A program made the position numbers and the translations under genes. The notes beneath the pieces were generated by a model. That model did not search any database. It saw nothing but the letters and a program-made list of their open reading frames with translations, and had not been told where the DNA came from. A DNA stretch of 5,101 bases from an uncultured Bacteroidales bacterium (GTDB taxonomy: Bacteria; Bacteroidota; Bacteroidia; Bacteroidales; Muribaculaceae): positions 1 to 5,101 of the forward strand of contig URZM01000159.1 in assembly GCA_900552315.1 (NCBI GenBank). Reading direction: 5' to 3'. How positions within the stretch are numbered: the first letter of the stretch is position 1; every line of letters begins with the position of its first letter. Below, piece after piece: positions 1-5,101 of the stretch.

Positions 1-243
1 GAACCACTTGCCGATATAGATGTTTGCGGACGCTCCGATTCTCTGGCGGAACTTGGCCTCTGTGTCGTGGTTGGAGAACAACACGTTGGCACCACCTTCA
101 GCGGTGATGAACCAGTTGGACCTCATCGGGGTTACCAGAATGCCCTGACTGCAGTCCTCTACATAACTAACCTCCTGCGCGCTGGCGTTGGAAGCTCCGA
201 AGAGAGACGCACATGCGAGTGCGAGTAAAGCTACTTTCTTCAT
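1..243 (-). CDS. OmpA-family outer-membrane protein, N-terminal part (partial at left edge)
   Basis: The first 81 codons of a gene that runs off the left edge. It starts at the ATG at 243-241 (MKKVALLALACASLFGASNA...). Residues 1-22 form a classic Sec signal peptide: two lysines, then a hydrophobic core, ending in Ala-Ser-Ala before Gln23, a good signal peptidase I site. The mature protein begins QEVSYVEDC and soon reaches NWFITAEGGANVLFSNHD and a segment ending NIYIGKWF. This pattern of an aromatic start, a Gly-rich strand and a second strand ending GKWF is what I know from the first beta-hairpin of Bacteroidetes OmpA-like eight-stranded barrel proteins. Such proteins usually carry a C-terminal peptidoglycan-binding OmpA domain, which would lie outside the window. 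The gene has its own promoter and AT-rich leader, so it is probably transcribed separately from the transketolase gene upstream. The signal peptide and envelope location are well supported; the exact family rests on recalled similarity of a short N-terminus. Confidence 0.75.
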   Translation of the reverse strand, partial: MKKVALLALACASLFGASNASAQEVSYVEDCSQGILVTPMRSNWFITAEGGANVLFSNHDTEAKFRQRIGASANIYIGKWF

Positions 244-306
244 AATTTACGTTATAATTGTAGTTATATTGTTCTAATCAATATTGCATAAACGATTAAT
301 TAAAGC

Positions 307-320
307 GGTCTGCTGAGACC
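307..320 (-). other. Small hairpin in the 5' leader of the ompA-like gene
   Basis: The minus-strand transcript would contain GGTCT-CAGC-AGACC, a 5-bp perfect stem with a 4-nt loop. It is the only GC-rich patch in an otherwise very AT-rich leader (244-380). It lies about 64 nt upstream of the start codon and is followed by GCTTTAATTAA, not by a uridine tract, so it is not a convincing intrinsic terminator. It may stabilise the leader or be a target for post-transcriptional control. The stem is directly visible; any function is inference. Confidence 0.3.
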
Positions 321-384
321 TAAGTATCAGTAAATCAACAATATATAATTACATGATGTCTCGGCTTGCTAAATTACCGTTCTG

Positions 385-392
385 CAAAGTTA
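385..392 (-). promoter_or_regulatory. Bacteroidetes-type -7 promoter element for the ompA-like gene
   Basis: Read on the minus strand this is TAACTTTG, a perfect match to the TAnnTTTG -7 consensus used by the Bacteroidetes primary sigma factor (established knowledge). It sits in the usual context TTGTAACTTTGCA. No good TTTG -33 element lies 19-21 bp upstream; that stretch is an A-tract and TTATATT. The -33 region falls at about 410-415, just outside the transketolase stop codon (418-420). Transcription would start near 378-382, giving an untranslated leader of roughly 135-140 nt before the ATG at 243. No similar motif was found nearer the start codon. Confidence 0.65.
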
Positions 393-417
393 CAACTTTT
401 TTTGGAATATAACGCTC

Positions 418-2451
418 TTAATGTAAAAAATGTTTAATTTCAGTTAAAATGTTATCGGGGGTGAAACCGAACTTCTCGTCGAGCACCTTGTAAGGCGCGG
501 AGGCACCGAAGCGCTGCAGGCCGAACACCTTCCAGTCTCCGCGCATGATGGGATAGAGCGTGGAGGGAACCCCTGCGGTGAGTCCGAACATTTTTATGCC
601 TTCCGGTATCACGGAATCACGGTATTCTTTGTCTTGGCGCAGGAACAGGCCGATGGACGGTACCGATACCACCCTCACGTTCACACCTTCCTTGGCAAGC
701 ATGTCGGCAACTTCACAAAGCAGGCTTACCTCGCTGCCGTCTGCCACGAGTATGATGTCGGGACGTGAGTCCGGCGCTCCTGTCTGTTTGAGGACATATC
801 CGCCACGGCGTGTAAGGGTGGCCTGTGCCTTACGGTCCTCGCCGCCGAGGTCCGGCACATCCTGACGGGTGAATATCAACACTGTGGGGCAGTCATTGTT
901 CTCCATTGCCATGCGCCATGACTCCACGGCTTCAGCCGAGTCGGCGGGGCGAAGTACCAGTATGGAGGGCTTGTCGGATAGATTGTCCATCTGTTCGAGG
1001 AGCCTTATGGCTGCTTCGTGTTCCACGGGCTGGTGTGTGGGACCGTCTTCTCCTACACGGAAAGCGTCGTGGGTGAAAACGTATTTTACGGGCAGCTCCA
1101 TGAGCGCGGACATACGGATGGCGGGTTTCATGTAGTCAGAGAATACAAAGAAGGTCCCGCATGCCGCGTACATGCCGCCGTGCAGTACTATGCCGTTCAT
1201 TATGGAGGCCATGGTGAGCTCTGCCACGCCGGCGTGGAGGAAACCTCCGCCGAAATCAGTACGGGTCAGTGCGCGTGTCTTTTTAAGGAATCCGTCAGTT
1301 TTGTCAGAATTGGCGAGGTCGGCGCTGGATACTATCATGTTGCCCACATGCTCGGCCAGATAGGACAGCACAGAGGCGGATGTGGCTCGTGTGGCGCAGT
1401 TTGCCTTGTACGCTATGCTGTTCCAGTCCATTTCGGGGAGTTTATTCTGGATATAGTCGTTCAGGCGTTTTGCCAGTTCAGGATTTGCGGCAGCCCATTC
1501 ATGTTCACGGGCATGGCGTTCAGCGGCGTAAGCCATAAGCTCTTCGCGTCTCTGGGCGAATAGAGCTGCTACGTCGTCCCAGATTTGCCATGGATTCTCC
1601 GGGTCGCCTCCCAGGCGTGTTATGGTGGATGCGACATCCACGCCTGCCTTGCTGAGCGGTTGTCCGTGAGTGCTTACCCAGCCTTCGCAGCTGTCACCTT
1701 CGGCTGTCACACATCCTTTCGCCATGATGGTGTGGCCTATGATGAGAGTCGGGCGTTCGGTCTCGGCAAGTGCGGTTTTCAGGGCGTCTGCCATTTCTGT
1801 GGCGTCACTGCCGTCGACCTCGATCACGTTCCAGTTCCAGGCGCGGTATTTGGCTGCGGTGTCCTCGTCGGTCACCTCCTTCACCGTGGTCGAGAGCTGC
1901 ACGTCGTTGGCATCGTAGAACATGATGAGGTTGTGGAGTCCCAGGTGTCCGGCAATGCGTCCGGCTCCTTGCGAGATCTCCTCCTGTATGCCTCCGTCAG
2001 AGATGAAGGCGTATGTCTTGTGGGCAACGATTTCGCCGAACTGTGCGGCAAGGAAGCGCTCGGCAATGGCACATCCGACGGCCATGACGTGGCCTTGGCC
2101 CAGGGGGCCGGAAGCGTTCTCAATGCCACGCCCGGGACAGAGTTCGGGGTGCCCCGGCGTAACGCTTCCCCACTGGCGGAACTGCTGCAGCTCCGAGATG
2201 GTGAACTTGCCGGTCATTGCCAGGACGCTGTAGAGCATCGGCGACATGTGTCCGGGATCCAGGAAGAAGCGGTCGCGGGCTATCCAAGTGGGGTTTTCCG
2301 GGTCATAGTTCAGGAACTGTGAGAAGAGCAGACTTGTGAAATCCGCGCCGCCCATAGCGCCTCCGGGGTGTCCGGACTTGGCCTTTTCGACCATTGCCGC
2401 GATCAGCACGCGCATGTTGTCTGCCGCGCGGTTCTGAAGAGTTGAATCCAT
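418..2451 (-). CDS. tkt: Transketolase
   Basis: Full-length 677-residue transketolase, the usual size for the family. It is a cytosolic ThDP-dependent enzyme that moves two-carbon units between ketoses and aldoses in the non-oxidative pentose phosphate pathway. The N-terminal ThDP domain (about 1-270) shows SGHPGGAMG (26-34), DPGHMSP (66-72), SGPLGQG (114-120), the ThDP/Mg motif at 151-183 (SDGG...N182-D183) and THG with His262. The middle Pyr domain has DLANSDKT (378-385) and the ThDP-activating glutamate E411 in GVAELTM. HDAFRVGEDGPTHQP (461-475) supplies H461, D469 and H473, which line up with the E. coli substrate-binding residues; Arg529 in FTRQDVP probably corresponds to the phosphate-binding arginine. 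The C-terminal domain (about 550-677) includes VADGSEVSLLCEVADML. The motif glycine is serine (SDG not GDG), as I recall for other Bacteroidetes transketolases. The ATG at 2451 gives a start matching homologues (NRAADNMRVL). No promoter motif is seen in the 122-bp gap upstream, so it is probably co-transcribed with the transporter. Confidence 0.96.
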   Translation of the reverse strand: MDSTLQNRAADNMRVLIAAMVEKAKSGHPGGAMGGADFTSLLFSQFLNYDPENPTWIARDRFFLDPGHMSPMLYSVLAMTGKFTISELQQFRQWGSVTPGHPELCPGRGIENASGPLGQGHVMAVGCAIAERFLAAQFGEIVAHKTYAFISDGGIQEEISQGAGRIAGHLGLHNLIMFYDANDVQLSTTVKEVTDEDTAAKYRAWNWNVIEVDGSDATEMADALKTALAETERPTLIIGHTIMAKGCVTAEGDSCEGWVSTHGQPLSKAGVDVASTITRLGGDPENPWQIWDDVAALFAQRREELMAYAAERHAREHEWAAANPELAKRLNDYIQNKLPEMDWNSIAYKANCATRATSASVLSYLAEHVGNMIVSSADLANSDKTDGFLKKTRALTRTDFGGGFLHAGVAELTMASIMNGIVLHGGMYAACGTFFVFSDYMKPAIRMSALMELPVKYVFTHDAFRVGEDGPTHQPVEHEAAIRLLEQMDNLSDKPSILVLRPADSAEAVESWRMAMENNDCPTVLIFTRQDVPDLGGEDRKAQATLTRRGGYVLKQTGAPDSRPDIILVADGSEVSLLCEVADMLAKEGVNVRVVSVPSIGLFLRQDKEYRDSVIPEGIKMFGLTAGVPSTLYPIMRGDWKVFGLQRFGASAPYKVLDEKFGFTPDNILTEIKHFLH

Positions 2452-2521
2452 TGTTGAGTTTTAGATAGAATGGTTTATGTTGTTCAGGTATCGGGATTTG
2501 TTTGATGCGCCCAGCCTCGGC

Positions 2522-2554
2522 ACACGCCTCCTTGCCCTCGGGCATGGCGCGTGT
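2522..2554 (-). other. Imperfect GC-rich hairpin between the MFS and transketolase genes
   Basis: Perfect 6-bp outer arms ACACGC/GCGTGT (2549-2554 with 2522-2527) flank an inner stem TGCC-CGAG-GGCA (2533-2544). Together they can form one interrupted stem-loop in the minus-strand transcript, about 20 nt after the transporter stop codon. No uridine run follows, so it does not look like a standard intrinsic terminator. It could protect the transporter mRNA 3' end or tune expression between the two genes. The pairing is visible in the sequence; the role is inference. Confidence 0.3.
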
Positions 2555-2573
2555 CATGGTAAGGCAGGATGTG

Positions 2574-3950
2574 TCACAGGTCCAGAGGCACGTCTTTGTC
2601 TTCCTCAAGGTCCACGGGGATGTCGGTATTCACGTTCTTGCTGCCTATGAGGGCGTAATAGAACAGGTACGCGAGCATGGCGACCACGAGCCAGTAGGAC
2701 ATCATGTAGCCGAGAGAGTCGGCCAGGAAATTCTGTATCAGAGGCATCACGCCGCCGCCTACCACCATCATCATGAATATGCCGGAAGCCTGTGCCGTGT
2801 ATTTCCCGAGGCCCTCTACAGCCAGGTTGAAGATACCGCCCCACATCACTGACGTGCAGAGGCCGCAGAGCACGAGCATGAGTGCGGAGACAGGTACCTC
2901 AGCCATGTTGAAGCCTTCTTCTACGGAATACGCCGGCATTGACACGCGTATCGACGAGGGGAGAAATATGGCAAGCATTACGAGCAGGATGGCGGTGGCG
3001 GTCACGAATATAAGCTGTGTCCGACTGGATACCTTGCCGGAGATTACTGACGATGACAGACGGCCGACCAGCATGAGGAGCCAATAGACGGCTGCGACGG
3101 CACCGGCGACTGCCGTCGCGTTTTGAGTGATGCCGGATGCCTCGCTGTCAGAGAGATAGAATATCAGCACACCGGGAATCCCGACCTCGAGACCTACATA
3201 GAAGAATATGCCTATCACCCCAAGCACCGTGTGCCTGAAATTCCAAGGCGAGTGAGAATACTTGACTTTGGCGTTGCCTGCACGCAGGTTCGGCTCGGGT
3301 ATCTTCACGAACAGTATCACGATGAAGGAAATGATGAACACGGCCATCGCAATCCACAGCAGCGGAGCCACATCGGTCAGAGACGTGCGGTCGGTGACGG
3401 TGCCTATGAGCATGCCGACGAAAAGCGGGGTCAGTGTGCCGGACATCGAATTGCAGGAACCGCCTGCCTGGAGAAGCTGGTTGCCTTTTGCTCCGCCTCC
3501 TCCGAGCATGTTGAGCATCGGGTTGACCACGGTGTTGAGCATACATACGCAAAAGCCGGAGATGAAAGCTCCCAAAAGGTAGATGACGAAATTGAGCTTG
3601 ACTGCCTGGCCGGAGACGCTGAACATGTCTATGTCTCCGCCGAATAGGCTTGAGAGATACTGCACTCCCAGGCCGATGAAGCCGATGGCCATGGCCCACA
3701 GGGCGGTTTTCTTGTAGCCGATGCGCACAAGCAGGTTGCCGGCGGGGATACCCATGAACAGGTAGGCAAGGAAATTCATCATGTTGCCCATCATGCCGGC
3801 CCAGCTGTAAGAGTTTTTCCAGATGGTGCCCAGAGGGGCTGCCAGGTTGGTGACGAAAGAGATCATGGCAAACAGGAAGAACATGACGACTATTGCCATC
3901 AGGTTCGTCTTCTGTGTCGCTCCGGTTGCGTTTAGTGTTTTATGGCTCAT
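2574..3950 (-). CDS. MFS sugar transporter, FucP/GluP-like (FHS family)
   Basis: A 458-residue inner-membrane protein with about twelve hydrophobic segments: roughly 17-37, 52-73, 80-102, 119-143, 167-185, 196-217, 242-267, 278-298, 312-330, 353-378, 385-409 and 415-435. Both termini appear cytoplasmic; the C-terminal tail (442-458) is acidic. FHS-family signatures are FFLFAMISFVTN in TM1, GNLLVRIGYKKTA after TM2 (a motif A-like loop), the NTVVNPML segment followed by a Gly-rich stretch (139-154), QLLQAGGSCNSMSGTL (158-173) and IFFYVGLEVGIPG in TM7 (248-260). Characterised relatives import L-fucose, glucose or galactose by H+ symport. The substrate here cannot be read from sequence; the transketolase gene downstream suggests a sugar feeding central or pentose phosphate metabolism. 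The positions matching FucP D46 and E135 are Asn35 and Asn139, so coupling may differ. The ATG at 3950 follows an AT-rich stretch (AAATCAAAATT). There is no strong promoter in the 99-bp gap to yggS. Confidence 0.88.
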   Translation of the reverse strand: MSHKTLNATGATQKTNLMAIVVMFFLFAMISFVTNLAAPLGTIWKNSYSWAGMMGNMMNFLAYLFMGIPAGNLLVRIGYKKTALWAMAIGFIGLGVQYLSSLFGGDIDMFSVSGQAVKLNFVIYLLGAFISGFCVCMLNTVVNPMLNMLGGGGAKGNQLLQAGGSCNSMSGTLTPLFVGMLIGTVTDRTSLTDVAPLLWIAMAVFIISFIVILFVKIPEPNLRAGNAKVKYSHSPWNFRHTVLGVIGIFFYVGLEVGIPGVLIFYLSDSEASGITQNATAVAGAVAAVYWLLMLVGRLSSSVISGKVSSRTQLIFVTATAILLVMLAIFLPSSIRVSMPAYSVEEGFNMAEVPVSALMLVLCGLCTSVMWGGIFNLAVEGLGKYTAQASGIFMMMVVGGGVMPLIQNFLADSLGYMMSYWLVVAMLAYLFYYALIGSKNVNTDIPVDLEEDKDVPLDL

Positions 3951-4042
3951 AATTTTGATTTTGTGATTACCGGTTGGCGCAGGTTGCGGGTCCGTGTCCC
4001 GGGTCCAGTGTATTGTCCTGCGTCAGCTCTGTAATATTTCAT
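3947..4042 (-). CDS. Possible 31-residue small protein bridging yggS and the transporter
   Basis: In the minus direction an ATG at 4042-4040, 7 nt after the yggS stop, opens a frame of 31 codons. It ends at a TGA whose first two bases are the last two of the transporter ATG (an ATGA overlap). The peptide starts MKYYRADAGQYTGPG and ends TKSKL; it is basic, with four Arg and three Lys, and has no membrane segment or known motif. The tight junctions on both sides would suit translational coupling or a leader peptide. I recognise no family, and a 31-codon open frame in a short GC-rich gap can arise by chance. This is a candidate only. Confidence 0.2.
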   Translation of the reverse strand: MKYYRADAGQYTGPGTRTRNLRQPVITKSKL

Positions 4043-4049
4043 GTGAAAA

Positions 4050-4730
4050 TCAGTATTCCCTGGGCCCGAAAATAGAGGTGCCCACTCTCACCAGCGTGCT
4101 TCCGCACTTGACGGCCACAGGCCAGTCTCCGCTCATTCCCATGCTGACAGTGTCAAAACCTCTGAGGTCGGGGCAAAGTTCAAGTATCTCGTCAAAGATT
4201 CCGCGTATCGCCTTGAAATCGGCACGAACCCGGTCCATGTCTTCCGTGTTGGACGCCATTCCCATCACTCCGCAGATATGGGTCGCTTTCAAGGTCTCGA
4301 AACCTCTGGCACGGAAATATCCGAGCAATTCTTCAGGTAGAAAGCCTGTTTTTGTCTCCTCGCGTGCCACGTGTACCTGCATCAGTACCTTTGCCGTGAG
4401 TCCCGCTTTCAGCGCCTCTTTGTCCACGAGCTCAAGGAGGCGTACCGAATCTATGCTCTCTATGAGTGAGACATGGGGCAGGAGCGCCCTTACCTTGTTT
4501 GTCTGGAGATGCCCGATGAAATGCCATCTTATGTCAGAGGGCAATGCGGGAACTTTCTCAATCAGTTCCTGCACGCGGCTTTCACCGAACATGCGCTGCC
4601 CGGCCTCGTATGCCTCACGGATAGCCTCCACGGGATGGAACTTGGAGACTGCCACAAGGCTTGCACTGGTGTTTTCAAGTTGCCGGTCTATCTCGCCGAT
4701 GCGTTGTGCGATTGTGCTTTCCATGTCCAT
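4050..4730 (-). CDS. yggS: YggS/PLPBP family pyridoxal-phosphate homeostasis protein
   Basis: A complete 226-residue protein of the YggS/PROSC family, the usual length. These are cytosolic single-domain proteins with the fold of the alanine racemase N-terminal barrel. They bind PLP but have no known catalytic activity, and they help control free PLP and amino/keto-acid balance. Visible signatures are AVSKFHP with Lys30 as the PLP Schiff-base lysine, FGESRVQEL (48-56, commonly FGENYVQE), WHFIGHLQTNK (69-79), SIDS (92-95), GVMGMAS (154-160), SMGMSGDW (196-203) and the phosphate-binding end GSTLVRVGTSIFG (210-222). The start is either the ATG at 4730 or the in-frame ATG two codons later; the first gives a 7-bp gap from the DUF4494 stop. 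The close spacing indicates co-transcription and perhaps translational coupling with that gene. The small substitutions in the motifs keep all expected PLP contacts and look like lineage variants. Confidence 0.93.
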   Translation of the reverse strand: MDMESTIAQRIGEIDRQLENTSASLVAVSKFHPVEAIREAYEAGQRMFGESRVQELIEKVPALPSDIRWHFIGHLQTNKVRALLPHVSLIESIDSVRLLELVDKEALKAGLTAKVLMQVHVAREETKTGFLPEELLGYFRARGFETLKATHICGVMGMASNTEDMDRVRADFKAIRGIFDEILELCPDLRGFDTVSMGMSGDWPVAVKCGSTLVRVGTSIFGPREY

Positions 4731-4737
4731 GGGTCAG

Positions 4738-5101
4738 TTAATTGTCTCGGGGGGCACCCTCAGCATGTGCGTTGAGCGGGAAAACATCCATGAGCGGGGT
4801 CTCGGTGATAGAGGCTATCTCGAAATCTGCCATGGTGCCGTTCATGCCCTTTTCGAAATTTTCCAGGGCGTTCCGGAAATCGGATGCCTGCACCAGAATG
4901 AATGAGGCTGATTTTTTTTCAACAGCGGTTTTCTCGTCGAGGGTTATGAACATGACCTTCACCATATAAAATTTATCGCCGTTTTCGTCCCAGAAAATTT
5001 CTGAGATTTTGGTCTTTTTCACGGCAGAGATAGTGAATTCTCCGCTAATATAGGGGGTTATCATTTCGATGATGCGGGCTTCGGCTTCTGTGAAAGAGAG
5101 C
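4738..5101 (-). CDS. DUF4494 domain-containing protein, C-terminal part (partial at right edge)
   Basis: The reading frame stays open to the right edge. The codons before the Met at 5064 translate LSFTEAEARIIE, which runs directly into MITPYISGEFTISAVKK. That join is the conserved DUF4494 core, so the Met at 5064 is internal and the true start lies outside the window. About 120 residues are present. Other recognisable parts are FYMVKVMFITLDEKT, SFILVQASDFRNALEN and KGMNGTMADFEIASITET, as I recall from Bacteroidetes DUF4494 proteins. The predicted make-up is alternating strands and helices in a small soluble alpha/beta protein, with no signal or membrane segment in the visible part. The molecular function is unknown. 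The TAA stop is 7 bp before yggS, and I recall the same pairing in Bacteroides, which hints at a link to PLP homeostasis or simply shared housekeeping expression. The run CTGATTTTTTTTC around 4906-4919 encodes the EKKSAS segment without disrupting the frame. Confidence 0.85.
   Translation of the reverse strand, partial: LSFTEAEARIIEMITPYISGEFTISAVKKTKISEIFWDENGDKFYMVKVMFITLDEKTAVEKKSASFILVQASDFRNALENFEKGMNGTMADFEIASITETPLMDVFPLNAHAEGAPRDN

Noticed and set aside
211..243. Cys11 of the ompA-like protein as a lipoprotein lipidation site
   Set aside because: The residues before it (Ala-Leu-Ala) do not fit a good lipobox and the signal would be only 10 residues long. Ala-Ser-Ala before Gln23 is a much better signal peptidase I site.
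386..403. AAAGTT-AC-AACTTT followed by T residues as an intrinsic terminator
   Set aside because: The T-run is on the plus strand, where no gene ends. The stem is weak and its loop is only 2 nt. The same bases are better explained as the ompA-like -7 element and its upstream A-tract.
1585..2322. A 245-codon open frame on the plus strand
   Set aside because: It is antisense to the conserved N-terminal half of transketolase. Its His/Val/Gly-rich translation looks like a reverse shadow of a GC-rich gene.
2303..2608. A 101-codon minus-strand frame spanning the transporter-transketolase gap
   Set aside because: It overlaps the ends of two well-supported genes in another frame, and its second half is the Arg-rich +1 shadow of transketolase. 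No family resemblance.
3994..4905. A 303-codon open frame on the plus strand
   Set aside because: It lies antisense across yggS and into the DUF4494 gene, both of which match known families residue by residue. Its translation is low-complexity, rich in Ser and Arg, and has no recognisable domain.
4738..5064. Met at 5064 as the start of the DUF4494 gene
   Set aside because: The frame continues upstream to the window edge with residues that fit the DUF4494 core (LSFTEAEARIIE before the Met), so this Met is internal and the gene is truncated by the window.

Overview
The window looks like a chromosomal segment from a Bacteroidales bacterium of fairly high coding GC. A Muribaculaceae-like lineage is my guess, not proven. 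The grounds are a perfect Bacteroidetes-type -7 promoter element (TAACTTTG), the absence of Shine-Dalgarno sequences with AT-rich pre-start stretches instead, a DUF4494 protein (a family I know from Bacteroidetes), an OmpA-family protein with the N-terminal signature seen in that phylum, and Bacteroides-like versions of transketolase and of a FucP/GluP-type sugar transporter.

Every supported gene is on the minus strand, so transcription runs from high to low coordinates. In that order they are: the 3' part of a DUF4494 gene (4738-5101, running off the right edge); a YggS/PLPBP pyridoxal-phosphate homeostasis gene 7 bp downstream (4050-4730); a 99-bp gap that can encode a 31-residue peptide whose stop overlaps the next start; a 12-TM MFS sugar transporter of the fucose:H+ symporter type (2574-3950); a 122-bp gap with an imperfect GC-rich hairpin; a complete transketolase (418-2451); and, after a 174-bp AT-rich spacer with its own promoter, the first 81 codons of an OmpA-like outer-membrane protein (1-243, running off the left edge).

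The likely transcription units are DUF4494-yggS, perhaps continuing into MFS-tkt, and a separate ompA-like unit. I see no clear promoter or intrinsic terminator between yggS, the transporter and transketolase. Sugar uptake followed by transketolase makes sense as import feeding the non-oxidative pentose phosphate pathway. YggS and DUF4494 form a separate housekeeping pair.

This is mostly ordinary core-genome content. I found no mobile element, CRISPR array, defence system, tRNA or rRNA, and no clear new system. The points most worth a second look are: the transporter has Asn at both positions that carry the proton-coupling carboxylates in E. coli FucP; the transketolase ThDP motif begins SDG rather than GDG; a small ORF bridges the yggS-MFS gap; and the ompA-like gene has a long structured leader with its promoter packed against the transketolase stop codon.
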